A stretch of 64,000 nt of DNA from Trichomonas tenax (Eukaryota > Parabasalia > Trichomonadida > Trichomonadidae), in contig JALKBU010000037.1 of NCBI GenBank assembly GCA_023091735.1, forward strand, positions 51,848 to 115,847. The letters run 5' to 3'. The notes beneath the pieces are model-generated. The model was given only the letters and a program-made list of their open reading frames with translations, made no database searches and was not told where the DNA came from. The translations under genes and the position numbers were made by a program. Of this stretch, positions 20,030-32,800 are shown piece by piece (the stretch's first letter is position 1; each line of letters begins with the position of its first letter).

Positions 20030-20480
20030 ATGAGGCCTCCACCTTTCTAGAAAAACTGACATTTGTAAAGTGTCAGATTAGCCATACTTTAAAAACCAGG
20101 AGAGATCAAGCATTAATAAATCAATGACCTCTACAATCAACAGATAATATAGCCACATAATCAATTACCTCAATTCTCAGCAAAAAATCTTCAGCAATCA
20201 ATCAATTACCTCAATTCTCAGCAAAGAATCTTCAGCAATCAATCAATTACCTCAATTCTCAGCAAAGAATCTTCAGCACTTAATCAATTACCTCAATTCT
20301 CAGCAAAGAATCTTCAGCAATCAAGATGAGGTTGTAGAAATGTGAAAGGAAAAAAATGAAGGAAATTAAACTTACTTATAAATTGGAATAAATAATTTTA
20401 CTTGTCAAATTTTATTGTTTTTTACACGACATTTTTGACATGTAAATTTATCATGTTTCTAGAAAGGTAGATGACATTCG
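20030..20480. mobile_element. Possible MITE-like element with imperfect terminal inverted repeats
   Basis: The left side (20030-20060) reads GGCCAATG...CCACCTTTCTAGAAA and the right side (20452-20485), read on the other strand, GGCCGAATG...CTACCTTTCTAGAAA. These imperfect arms share a 13-base ACCTTTCTAGAAA core. They enclose the 41-bp tandem repeat and no coding capacity. A GACAT-containing string lies just inside each arm. This is the layout of a non-autonomous DNA element, but I saw no clear target-site duplication, so the call is tentative. Confidence 0.35.
20160..20324. repeat. 41-bp tandem repeat, four copies
   Basis: Copies begin at 20160, 20201, 20242 and 20283. Each starts ATCAATTACCTCAATTCTCA and continues with GCAAAGAATCTTCAGCAATC; the period is exactly 41 bp with one or two substitutions per copy, and the last is truncated. 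It lies in non-coding DNA between the Myb and PFK genes. Confidence 0.9.
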
Positions 20481-20758
20481 GCCATTTCATATACGACAAA
20501 AAAATTGATTTTCGGAATGAATGATAAAACCTCATTTCAACGTCATTTTCCTTCAAAAGATGATTGTGGTCTTCGCAATGGAGTTATGTTTAAGTGTCGA
20601 ATGTTTTCAGTCGTACAGTGTCAAATTATAATACGACTCGATTTACATGTCAAATTGCATTTAAATCTTTGGTCAAAAATAAGTTATCGTCGACGTTTAT
20701 GACATGTAAAATGTTAAATTATTAGTCTAGCAACAAAAACATTTATTTGCCATGTAAA
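20436..20758. repeat. Cluster of TGACATGTAAA words
   Basis: TGACATGTAAA occurs at 20436-20446, inverted at 20642-20652, and again at 20700-20710, with a partial CATGTAAA at 20751-20758. The same word recurs at 42724, 42754, 51669 and 62300. All are intergenic. It may be a protein-binding site or a remnant of a dispersed repeat. Confidence 0.5.
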
Positions 20759-20759
20759 A

Positions 20760-21768
20760 TGCCAGCTTTCAAAAGATATTCAAATGAGACTGATTGATGT
20801 AATATCATTTTGATGAACAAATGACATTTTGACTTTTTTCGGCTCTTAACTCATGGCAATAAAATGGCTCCATGACTTCATCCAATTTATTATTTTTCTT
20901 CGAAGAGTCGATTAAAATAAAGATATAAATTTTCATCAGATGTTCTATGCGGCATTAGTTCGAATTATTTCATCTTATTTTATTAACAAAGAAAGATTCT
21001 TTCATTGTCTCAGCTTTGGTGAATTCATGTTTGATCCATGCAACATCTTATAAGCTCTTCAAACCTCTATTAAACTATATCTAATGTTCCTCTTCTAAAG
21101 CGAGATTGACTATTTCAATACAATTGATGATAGATTGCCATTATAAATTCAGTACATTTCATATCCATCATAAGCAACAATGAAATTTCATTGATATGTG
21201 GATATAAGAAATATATTAAGTACTTATGATAATCATTCATGAAATAATCAGATGTTTTGAACATTATCAGGTTTGTACGCTCAATGACAATAAATGCCTA
21301 AAAAGAATCAAAAATTTAAACAGCCCGGACCTTAGTGATCATAATTTATAAAAAATCGCGAATTTTGGAAAAAAATTCACAAAAAATGAATAATTTCGAA
21401 AATCGAGTTCATAAACACCCCAAAGCTTCAATAAGTCAGAAATTCATCAGATGCTGTAACAGTGGACTACACTGTGATCATGTATCTCGAATAGATCTCA
21501 TCAAGATTCTTATATAACGCACAGATACAATTTTAATTTTTTTCAGTCTAAAAAATAACAGAATTTTGCTGGAATTATAAAAATGCTATAATCTCTTTAA
21601 TATTCAAAGATATGACTTAGATATTGAAACTGAAGTGTATTGGTGTTGTCTAAATTTGAATTAAAAACAATAATAGCATGGATTCAAACCCACTTCCATC
21701 AATGGGTATTTCGAAATAATTGCTCAACAAAAATTCCAAAGTTATTTATAGATAAAGAAAAAATTTAC
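20760..21768. other. Intergenic, AT-rich
   Basis: No supported gene. Short frames (for example 21335-21517) start at non-ATG codons or show no protein character. The last 170 bp are the 3' flank of the minus-strand PFK gene. Confidence 0.35.
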
Positions 21769-23058
21769 TTAGTATTTAGATGGATCATCCATGATTGGAT
21801 CGAACTTCTTGTGGAACTCCTCTGGTGTAAGCTTGGCAATCTTAGCAAGCTTTTCAACCTTCTCGGTGTCATCCATATCAACCTTCTTGATCTGCCAGCC
21901 GTATTCGCGGGAAATGCGGTAGTTCTGGGACTTTGTGTCGACAAGTCTTGGATAGATCTTGCCGTCTGTTGGGTTCATGATAGATCTGAAGGAAACGTAG
22001 TTAGCGTTACCATTCTCCCAAACGACCATGCAGTTAGAGTGGTGGTTAATGAAGCCATCAATAGCAGCAGAACCAAGCTCTCTTGTGTAGCACATATCAG
22101 TAGAGATTGGATCCATGCAGCGAAGTTCGTAACCAATCTTCTTTGGATTGACTCTGACCTCAACGCCCATCTTGGAGAGACGAGTATTCATTTCGTTCCT
22201 GATAGCACGAGAAATTTCAGCTTCGTCGAGGTTAAGCTGGCCATCAACTGTGCGAGCAATGACGCCACCCTTGAAGAGGGACTCGATTTCCTCCTTTGGA
22301 AGGTAGTGGATAAGGCCTTCTGTGATAACGCAAACACCGTATGGCTTTCCAGCAAGGTAACGCTTAAGGATCGCACCCTCGAAGACATCGCAGATCTCCT
22401 TGAGTGTGACCTGGCGGTTGTGGAAGTCTTCTGGAATGATGCAAAGATGAGCAGCAGAAGCCTCAGAGACAGAAAGAGCAAGGTGACCAGAGCGGCGGCC
22501 CATTGTCTCGATGATGAACCAACGTGGAGCTGAGCGAGCATCGACAGAGAGGTTCATAACAAGTTCAGAGCAGAACTTGCGAGCAGAGTGGAAACCGAAT
22601 GTATCTGTGTTGTAAGGAAGTGGAATATCGTTATCGATTGTCTTTGGAATAGCGATAACCTGCATAACAGCTGGGTCAATGCCCTGTGTAATGATGTGTG
22701 TTGTAGCAATCTTATCATTGCCACCGATGATGATGAGATAGCGAACCTTGAATTCCTGGAGCATGCTGAGAACGTTGTGAATTTCTTTCTGAGAGCCAGA
22801 TGGATCGTATCTGTGTGGGCGGATGATTGAGCCACCTGTGGAGAGGTGTGGTGCAACGAAATCCTCTGTGAGTTCGATAACGTTTGCCTTGACTTCCTCG
22901 AGTGTTCCCGTAGCCAAGTGAAGATAGCCATCCTGGAAACCGATGACTTTCATGCCGAGCTGCTTGGCGTAGAATGTGGCGGCTGCGATGACACCGTTGA
23001 GGCCTGGTGCTGGAGCGCCACCGATGATGATACCGAGAACAGGAGCTTCTGTTGTCAT
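21769..23058 (-). CDS. Pyrophosphate-dependent 6-phosphofructokinase
   Basis: A 429-residue phosphofructokinase-fold protein: GIIIGGAPAPGLNG near the N-terminus, GGSIIRPHR, the substrate loop IPKTIDNDIPLPY (about 137-149), METMGRRSGHLA-like IIETMGRRSGHLA, and later CVITEGL and GYELRC. Two positions report the phosphoryl donor: GGND has Asp where ATP enzymes have Gly, and PKTIDND has Lys where ATP enzymes have Gly. Both indicate pyrophosphate, matching known trichomonad glycolysis, and the enzyme makes fructose 1,6-bisphosphate reversibly in the cytosol. The frame opens at a GTG at 23079; the first ATG gives MTTEAPVLG, directly after a TCATTT that could be the initiator. Confidence 0.95.
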   Translation of the reverse strand: MTTEAPVLGIIIGGAPAPGLNGVIAAATFYAKQLGMKVIGFQDGYLHLATGTLEEVKANVIELTEDFVAPHLSTGGSIIRPHRYDPSGSQKEIHNVLSMLQEFKVRYLIIIGGNDKIATTHIITQGIDPAVMQVIAIPKTIDNDIPLPYNTDTFGFHSARKFCSELVMNLSVDARSAPRWFIIETMGRRSGHLALSVSEASAAHLCIIPEDFHNRQVTLKEICDVFEGAILKRYLAGKPYGVCVITEGLIHYLPKEEIESLFKGGVIARTVDGQLNLDEAEISRAIRNEMNTRLSKMGVEVRVNPKKIGYELRCMDPISTDMCYTRELGSAAIDGFINHHSNCMVVWENGNANYVSFRSIMNPTDGKIYPRLVDTKSQNYRISREYGWQIKKVDMDDTEKVEKLAKIAKLTPEEFHKKFDPIMDDPSKY

Positions 23059-23064
23059 AAATGA
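23059..23064 (-). promoter_or_regulatory. Inr-like TCATTT abutting the PFK start codon
   Basis: On the minus strand TCATTT immediately precedes ATG. It fits the trichomonad initiator TCAY(T/A) and would give an extremely short leader. No GCGGTTT or CCTTT box is seen nearby. Confidence 0.35.
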
Positions 23065-23850
23065 TATTTCTTCACTCACAGAAAATTTTCAAATTATGGG
23101 TCACTTCACTTTTCCTCCTGTGACCTTCTGTCCGTGATTAAAACGCAAAGCGAGTGATTTTCTATCATTGGTTAATCACAATTCAAAAATTGAATGCGGA
23201 TTGATCGACGAAAAATTGACCCTACTTAAATATCTGAGAAAATCGTGTTTATCAAAAGATGTAAATTGTGAGGACTATCGGCTTCTATCGATAGTTTATT
23301 TTCATCACTTTCTCCTAACATTTTTACTTTAGATTTAATATATGAACGGAATTGCAAATCAAAATATCAAAGAATTGAAGAAATTTAGAGTTCAATTCTT
23401 CAATGGTGTGAAGAAAGAATGAATGGCTGCAGAGTTTTGTGAATGGACTGTCTTCAATAGAAAGTGGTCGCGTTGAGGTGAGGCGGGATTCGGTTCTTTC
23501 ACGTGAAAATTAAAACAGCGACGGCGATTATTAGCAACATGAGAAGCCATAAGTCAGACTATTCAATAGGAAATGGGCATTTTATGGCTGTGGGTGAACT
23601 GTTCTCTTTATAGACAGAGTTTTGATATCAATTGTTCATTTTATATCTATAAAAGAGCATTGCCTGTGTCTTCATTTTTTATACACTTTAAAGGCATTCA
23701 CATATAAGTTAGCCATTAAAAATCAATATTATAATTTTTTATTTAATTTTCTTATTTGTTAATATATATTTTGGGTTTATGCTTGTTTTTTGGATTAGTA
23801 TTTGTTAGATGAATATTTTTGATGGATTTAAATAAAATAAAATATTTTAA
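23065..23850. other. Intergenic between PFK promoter and dynein 3' end
   Basis: No gene seen. Around 23450-23550 the composition becomes locally GC-richer (GTCGCGTTGAGGTGAGGCGGG, GCGACGGCG) before returning to AT-rich DNA near the dynein stop codon. Confidence 0.35.
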
Positions 23851-26800
23851 TTAAAATGATGTCAAAACGAAAGCAGAGGATGATAGGACTAAAGCGTCTT
23901 TCTCTGAATCATCGCATGTCGTCTGAACCTTGCAAACAAGTCTGTCTCTTGCGATTGATTCGAAAACAGGAAGCAAAATTCCCTGTGCGTGATTATCCTT
24001 CGGCATAACAGAGAGGAAGCAGCGATCAACCTTCTGAACATCGTTATTCGGAGACTTCGAGAGTGTGACCTTTCCTCCAGAAACGACAGCAACCTGCGCG
24101 GAAATGTCGCAAACATTGATTGTTAGCAAAGACTGCTGCGGCGGAGAATCGAATGAAACAGTGAGCATCATCTTGTCCATCTCCGCATTGTTCAGTCTTG
24201 CTGCCGTCTGCATGAGAGCCATAACAAATGCAGCAGGTCTGATTGTAGCGCGAAGTGGAACTGGCTGAGATGTGAGGATGTTATGATTGGTTAAGCGCAT
24301 TGCGCACTGATCGACAGCGGCTGTTGCATGGAAGAGCTCTTCGAGCCAGTCAGAGATATCTTCTGAGTGCAGCCAGTCGACGTCCCAGTCCTGCGGAACT
24401 CTGCTGGACTGCAGTGCGCCAGAAACGGCTCTCAAGTGAGCAGGAAGAAGTGATGTGTCGACTGCACCCGAGAGTGCTTGAAGATCGTCTTTAACTAACC
24501 TTGCAAGCTTGTGAGCGGCCGCTCTCTGGATGGAGAGGAAGTCAATGGCCGGGTGATTGCTGAGATTGACATTGGCATCATCGAGAGCAGATGGGAACTC
24601 CTTTGCAAGCTCTTCAACGAGCTGGAAGTGGTCGTTTGCTCTCGATTCATCGCTTCCTGAGGCAGCGCTGAGAACGCCAAGGAACTTGAGCGAGTTGACA
24701 AGTGTTGATCTTGCGATTGTTGCGTTGGCATTAGGAGCTAGCTCGAGAAGCGATGGGCCGTCCTCTGAGTTGGATTTGGAGAGAATTTCATGGATTTCGC
24801 TGAGCTTCGGTTCATCTGGAATTGAGAACAAAGAGTTGCTCTTTGCCGGGAATGCGCGCTCGATGAACTTGGAAAGAACTCTTCTATCGAACGGTGAATC
24901 CATTGGGCCACCGTAAACTGTCATCTCGATCAAGCCACGGACGACGTCTGTTGATGTGACGCGCTGGACAATGATCTGAGAGGCAGCATTAAGATCTGCT
25001 TGCGTGAACTCGAAGAACTGGGACCAGCCGACAGGGATGAATGCACGTCTTTCTTGCAATGTGCCATGAAGGTGTGCAAGCGAAACCAAAGCCCGTCTGA
25101 CCTTCTTTGGCTGCTTCTCGAACCATTCGTCATTCCACAATGTGAGCGTTCTCTTCATCTGGTTAACAAGGCCCGGTGGAGCTTCGTAAGCGATCTTTGC
25201 GCTGCTCTGAAGGAGAACGTTCGGGAATGATGTTGTGGCTTCAGTCGTGAGGATGAGTTTGAATCCATCCTTTGGAGCCAATGAAGGAAGTGTCTTCTCA
25301 AGCTGTTGAAGGAACTCGATATCAAGATGGACGTTCTTGATAACAGCCCATTGACCGGCTCTTGCTGCGCTCTTCACTAATGAAAGTGCTTCTTGTGAAT
25401 CACACTCACCGAGAGCAAGTTCGATGAAGTTGTTTTCTCCGACTGTTTCGATCTCCATCGCAATTTCCTTGAGCTCAATGCTTGGATCGCTTCCTGGCGT
25501 GACGATGAATACGAATGCGTTCTCGCTTTCTTCTGTCATGACTTCTCTAAGCGAAAGGATTCTTGGGTTCTTGAATGTTGAAATAACAAGCTTCTCGAGT
25601 GCCGTAATGACTCTATCTGGACGCAACGCCTGAAGAATGAGAATCTTCTGAAGCTGTGTGATTCTGAGGTCCTGAATTGACTTTCCATCGATTTGCGGCC
25701 ACTCTGTGTTCATCTCTGGGGATGCGGACTGCATCCAACCCTGCCATGCTCTGTCGTTCTGTGCGAACTGAAGCTTGGCTGTGAGGTCGGGGAATGCGGC
25801 ATGAAGGCTTGCGACAGATGATTTCCTTTCTGCAGGAACAAATGCTGGAACTCCATCAAGGCCGCTGACCAACTTAGGACGAAGCAAATGCTGATACTCT
25901 GGCTCTGGGAACATCTTTGGATAGACTGTTTTGAGCAATTGCATACCAAAGACGAGTCTGTGCTCTCTGAACAAAGCGCGTGAGAAATACGAATAAGCCA
26001 TTGAGTTGAATGTGAGGATTAAGTTCTTGACACGCTTCTCCTTCTCTTGGCAGGCGGTGAATGTGCTGACGTATAATTTCGTGAATTCGTTGAGAGAGAA
26101 TTTGTACATCGGATGAACCAAGTACAAATTCTCGATGGCAAAGTATATTGATGAAGAAACGTCTGCAAGCATCTGATACTGTGAACGCTTCTCTTCGATC
26201 TGCTTTTGGAATTCTTCGACTTGCTTGAGACGTGATTCGACATCAACAGCGCGTTTCTTCTTGTCATCGAGACTCTTGATGAGTTCCTTGTTCTGAAGGA
26301 TCGTGTCAGGATTGGCTTTGCCGAGGATCTCAAGTAAGCCTTCTTCAAGCTTTCCGAGCTCAATCTTGAGCTGCTCACTCTCATTGAGCTGCTCCTGGTG
26401 CTTCTCTTCGAGCTCAGGAAGCTCTGTTGTGAGCGCAAGTGTCAAGAGCTGTGCTTTGAGAGCTGTCTTTGTGACTGTGAAGTTAACAAGCGAAACAAGG
26501 GATCTTTCTCTTGGTGTGAGTTTGATTACAGCATCTCTCGTAACAATGATTAACCTGAAGTCCTGGTGAACATCGATGAACTTGTCGCCGACACAAACAG
26601 TCAAGTGGCCGTTTGAAATAACAAACTCTTTGTTCAGGAATGGATACAAGCAGAGAGGAACTTTGTCAGCCTCTCTGATGATCAGTTTCTTACCGAATCT
26701 TATTGCAAGTGTGACTTGGTGCTGGAAACGTGGGTGAGAGCTGGAAAGAACTTCAGCAGATGGACCGAGAACGCTCTGAAGCCACTCAACAACATACTCT

Positions 26801-29800
26801 GTCGGATCAATGACGAACAATGTTCTCTGTCCGCTGTTGACAATGATTTGAGTGTTTTCAACAGACAAATCATCTGATGGGAATCCGTTGTGCTTCATCT
26901 CTAATATCTCGGACTGTGTGTTCATGAATGGAGTGAATGAGAATGGCTCCTTGAGCTCAAGCTTGTCTGCAAGCTTCTTCATCATGTCTGCTCTCTCTGT
27001 TTCGTTCATTGAGCCGCATGATGTCATGAACGCGGCGCTTAAGATGAGTCTTGGCTGGATCATCGATACTTCTTTCTCGATATCCTTGACTTGCTGAGCC
27101 CAGCGCTTCTGTTCATCACCGAGTTTGTTGAGGAGTGAAGATGCAGCCTTTGTGCGCTCTTCGAGCTCTGTGAGAGAGATCCTGAGATGCTCAGCTTCGG
27201 CAGTGTACTGTTTGAACTGCTCCTGCATCTCAATGACTCTCTGGTTGAGAAGGACCTTCTTCTGCTCGAGATCCTTGAGTTGGTTCCTTGAGGAAACAAG
27301 TTGGTCATCAAGTTCTTTCATCTTGTTCTCGAGTGGCTGAACTCTTTGGATAACAGCGCAATACTTAACCATTGCTTTAACCCACTGCGAAAGTGGAGCT
27401 GCAGCAGCAGAAGATCTTTCTGCCTGCTCTCTGTCGAATGAACCCATGTGTGTCTTGATGAAGTTCTCGACATCGTTGATCATCTTGTTTGTGACATTGT
27501 GCGGATCGAACTTGAGGATGGACATAAGGAATCCAGAGTTGGAAATAGCCTGCTTGATGCCAGCCCATGATGTATTCTGGTTACCAAGAAGGAGAACGAC
27601 ACCAGTAAGGACATCTCTTACAAGTGGCGGAGGAGCTGTGAATGACTTAATTTCTGAAAGATGCTCAGGACGGATCTGAGAAACTTTCTCTGAGGCAGCC
27701 TGCAATGTTGGTTTGATATCAGCGAGTTGCTTATCGATCTCTTCACGCTGAGCACTGAGTTCGCCTTCCTTCCTTGTCAAGTCTTGCTGGATGACATCCA
27801 TCTGATCTTGTTGCTTTGTAAGCTCTGTCATTGTCTTGGAGATTTCGTTCATAGCTTCGTTAGCACGCTTCTCCTTCTCCTCAACTTGTGCACGCTGTGC
27901 ATCAGCTTCCTTGGAAAGCTGGTTAACTTTTGAAGCGACAGCATTGAGTCTGAGAAGGCCATCTGACAAGAACTGCTTTCTCTGAGCAAGCGAGTCGCTC
28001 TTCTTCTTCGAGAGCTCGTTGAAGTTCGAGATGAATGCCTGGAAGTCGCTTGTTGGCATATCGAGAGTCTTTGCAATGTTGCCGAATGGAATCTTAGCTG
28101 TGTCTTCTGGCGCTTCGAGCTTCGAAACAATCATTGGTGTCATATCGTTCAAGATATTCTCCGAGAGTTCACCAACGCTCAAGACAGAGCAGGCTTCTGA
28201 GAACATTGGCTGAGACTTGATGATTGTCTGGTATCCAGCAGAACGTGGATCGATGATGAACGCAAATCTGAAGTTCTTGAACACAAGTTTCTTGAAGTCC
28301 TCGAACGAAATATCCTCGAGCTGCGAAAGAATGGCCTTGATTTCTTCAGCTGTATACAAATTCGATGGGAAGACACCAGCAAGAAGTGAGTTGATGTACT
28401 CATAGAATGATGGATCAAGAAGCTGATACTCTTCCATGCAGAAGACAGACATGTTCTTGTCGAATGCGCTTCCATTCAAGCAGGCCTTGAGATCGTTCGT
28501 GAAGTGGCGGATAGAGTAGCCATCGAATATAGCCGGAGTGTAGACTTTGCCCTTCATGCAGTGAGCAACCAATCTCAAAACTTCCTTCGTTGATGTACCT
28601 GTGTTAGCGATGAACATAACATGGCTCTTTGGTAAAGCAAGGGCTCTGTTGATCTGCATTGCAAACTTGGCTGTGTAGTTGACAAGGGAGATGTCGAGAG
28701 GACCGATTTCGCGCTCATATTGAACAAGAGCTGTCTGCAATTGCTTCTTGACTTCTGATGCAGAAACGCGATGAAGGAAGTGATCATCAAATCCGAAGGA
28801 TGAGAAGACCATAACCTTTCCGGAGATATTCTTGGAAAGAACGCCTTCGAATTCTTTGCGCTTCGCTGGCTGAAGTCTATCGGAGAACAATCTTTGTGCT
28901 TCGAACAACAGAATTTCGTTTGGATTGTTATCTTGGTATCTGGAAATCCCTGTTACCCACCTTGTGACATCCTTTGGCATGAATCCATTCGTTGACAAGA
29001 AGTTGTCATAGACAGCAACAACAGCTTTAGCAAGTTCGTTGCAAAGATTGGCGTTGTTCCATGTTGATTCCGCCTCTGTGTGAAGAATGCGCATAACGTA
29101 CTCTCCATAGATGAACTTGAGAGACTCCGATGAGATATAATCGATAACAACAATCCTGAACTGAGAAATAAGACGCTCTGATATTGCCTGGAGTGTTTCA
29201 CCTGGATTCATTGAAGCAACAATCGAAATTCCAACAAGCTCAACCCACTCAAGGCTGTCATTCATGAATCCATTGAGCTGTGTTAATTGGCGAATGAAGG
29301 AGTGCAACTGGATTGTCTCGAACTTATCAGCAGCTGGATACTGGATACCCTTGAAGAAGAGTGTCAACGGCTTTCCACTTCTTGGTTTCATTCTGATACC
29401 ATTTGCGCCGGGAGATGACGAGCAAAGCTCTGTTAAGCGGTTGATGACAACCTTTGCGTTTGTCAAAGCATTGCAATTAATGACTTCGACATCACCTGGA
29501 TATAGTTGCTGAATAAGCGTTGTCTTGCCGCATCCCTTTGGACCAACAATCAACAATGGCTGGTTTTCGTTCTTGTGGGCTTCTGCAGTGACCAAGAATC
29601 TCATTGATTCTGGTGTCTTGATGAATGGAGGATTTGAAACATTCCATTCACCGTCAGCGAGTTTGATATAATCGAATGTAGAAACAGATCCATCTGCATT
29701 GAATTGTGATGTGAGTGGATTCTTCATCGAAGCAATCTTGATTCCACTTGACTTAGCTTGCTGGAGAATGAGTTGAGCAAACTTCTCTTGGGCGCTTGGT

Positions 29801-32800
29801 GAGAGCATGGAAACTGAGCCTCTGATAACACCTAAGATAAAGTCTGTTTCGCATGTGGCGTTCTTAACGTGTGGATAGATATTTCTTACCATGGAAAGGT
29901 CTGTGAGCGGGAAGACCATGTTTTGGGAATTCTGCTGAAGCAAAGTCAAAACTTGTGGGATGAACTTTGTGAACAACTTCTGGACTTCCGGCTTCATGCT
30001 TGAAACGAATTCTGGGAATGTAAGCTGGACATCGAAGTCAACTGCGTTAACGAACAAAACACCCATTCTTGAAACTGTAGCTGGTGAAGCGAATTGAAGT
30101 GAGTGTGTCTCGAAAATGAACTTAACGTTCTTATCGAACTGGATACGCTCACCGGTTGGAAGCGTAAGGAGCTTGTTGTCATCGAGAACGGAGTTAAGAG
30201 ATTCAATCCAAACTGGATCGACATCGCCATCGCAAACGATGAAGCCAAACTCCTCTGGTGGAAGCTTAGCAGCTGCACGTGCTGCACGTGTGAGAGCACC
30301 ATCTGTCCACTCACGTGTGTCCAAGTCAATCGAACCCATGAGCATCTCGAGTGTGTCACTCTTTGGAACGATGTGCCAGACATTGCACTTGTGGCCACTC
30401 TTTGTGAGTGCATCAGCGAGAACGCGCCAAACAGTAGACTTGCCGCATCCAGCTGGGCCAACGATGACTGCACCAGTTCTGTGCTGAAGAAGCTGATGGA
30501 GCAAAGTAATCTTTGTAAGCTGTTGCTGTGATGGCTGCAATTTCTTCTCCTTGATGATCTCGTTGATTGTATCTTGGAGAGAGTTTTCATTCGATGCATT
30601 AGCATCCTTTGTCTTGAAGATATCCTTGACGATATCCAAGAACAAGGCGCGATCCTTGTCATCGAGCTTACCGAGTGTATCGAACAAAAGAGCTCTGATG
30701 ACGATATCAGCTTCGTTCTGGTTGCCATCGGACTCTCTAAGCCACTGACCGGCCATGTTGAGAACTGTCTTCTGAGCACGAAGACCCCAATCGTAGTGGC
30801 GCTGCTTGGAGAGCAATTGATCAGCAAGAGAGAACGTTGTTGTGAGGCGCTGAGCAAGTTCTGTTGACTGCTGGAAACCTTCAGAATAGAGCATAATTTC
30901 ACCGATCAAAGCCTTATCTGGAGCAGACATGGAAACTGACCTGAAGAGAGCCTTCAAGTTGTTCGGGAGCTTTGAGCGGCCACCGTATGCTTTGCCAGCT
31001 GGGTTGAGCGTGACGAAGATGCCGGACTTGAGATCGAGAGGAACTGTCTTTCCGAGAAGTGTAACGTTTTCACGACGCTTGAGAATTGCGGTCTGAATAG
31101 CCTGAATTTGTTGTGAGACAGCGGAAAGAACGAGCTCGTCGAGACGGTTGAATTCATCGAAGCAGCCCCATGCACCACACTGAACCAAGCCGGTGAAGAT
31201 TCTGCAGATTGACTTGACATCGATACCATCACCGCAGTTGAAGACGAGGACCTGTCTTCCCATCGTCTGGCCAAGAGCTTTGACGGACTCTGTCTTGCCA
31301 GTGCCTGCTGGACCATATGGGTTGCCAGCAAAGCCGAGGTGCATACCTTCGCAGAGCGTACTCCAGCAAATATCTGTAAGCGGTGTGTGAACGAGTTTCG
31401 GAGCGTTTCCTTGGTATTCATAGCCATAATCAAACGTACAATCGCACATTCTAATGACGCACTTATCGTTTTCGAAGAAGTACTTGATTCTTCTAAGCCA
31501 CTGGAAGTTTTCGAGGCTTGAAACTTCATATCTCTGAAGTTCTTCCATAACTGATGTGAATTGAACTAAGTCGATGATCAAACACTTGATTAACGAAACT
31601 TCTGATTCATCGGTTGTTTCAACATGGATTGAAGAGTTTATGTCAGCGACTTCAAGTGGTTTCTTTCTAAACTCAGCAACATTAATTAACTTTTGTTGAT
31701 AGTCTTTGTAGCAGTCGCGAAGTGCACGCTGTGGAATAGTACTAATCATATCCTTTGTGTACTTGATTGATTCACCAACTTGGACGATTTGTGATGGGAA
31801 CTTCTTTGTTGTAAAGGCATCGCCGGCCATGTAATCAGAGAGAAGCTGCATGAGAGCCTGCTGGGCCTTGACGCATAATTCGTTGAGCCAGACTTCAACA
31901 GATGATGTTGTGTAAACGGGTTCTGGAAGATAAATCTTTTCGCCGAGAGATGAGCAGAAGGCAATAAGTTTCTTGTCATCATCGAATTCAACAGATGAAA
32001 TACCCTGGAAGAGGTTCTTTAAGTGCGTTTGGACAACATCCGGAGATTCGCGAACCTTACCAAGAATATCGAGAAGATCGAAGTCACCGATGAAGTACAA
32101 TCTCGGGAATCCTTGTCTCTTGCTTTCCAAGAATGCTGTCAAGGCACTCTGGCAAGCATCGAGACCTTCGAGAAGTCCCTTGAGTGTTGAAACAATATCA
32201 TACTTGTTAAGAAGAGAAGTAACTTGTGGATCCTTCTTTGTGTCGTTCATGATGGACCTGAATTGGTTGTCAAGGGCATTGAACTTCTCTGTGTGTGATG
32301 GGAGAGCACCAGATGAGAAAATAGGAGCAAGGTGGAGCCATTTCCTTTGGATTTGGTTGAGAAGAAGCAAAGCCTCATGTAATGTTGTGAACTTTGTTGT
32401 CCATAATTGAATTTCGCTTTCGAATGCTTCAGCAAACTGAAGAGATGAAAGAGATTGAATTGTTGCCTGCATATCTGAGACCTGTGTGAGCAGATCCTTC
32501 CATTCCTTTATGACTGGAACTCCGTGCTGCTCGAAAAGAACAAACTCTGTATGCATGTTCCACTCTCTGATTTCTCTGAGAGCAGATCTGATTGTTCCTT
32601 CACCTTTAGCACGTTCGCATAATTGCTTGATCTGGTGGATTTTTGCTCTAATTGGTTCAGCCGATGCAATGATATCTCTCAACTTAAGTTCGTTGATCTT
32701 CATTGGTCTCGGGAACTTGATGATAATGCCTAATTCTTCCCAGTGCTCTGCGACCCAGTTATCACCTCTGACGTACTTCATTGATGGATATACCTTGAGA

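Noticed and set aside
20160..20324. CRISPR-like array
   Set aside because: The 41-bp units are directly abutting with no unique spacers, and the organism is eukaryotic.
20505..20702. 65-codon frame between the Myb and PFK genes
   Set aside because: Begins at a TTG, contains TGACATGTAAA repeat sequence and no domain.
21655..21700. tRNA-like B-box GGTTTGAATCC on the minus strand
   Set aside because: It deviates from GGTTCRANNCC at a key base and no A box or cloverleaf could be traced.
21640..22533. 297-codon plus-strand frame antisense to PFK
   Set aside because: The minus strand encodes a complete, conserved enzyme; the antisense product is Trp/Leu-rich without any motif.
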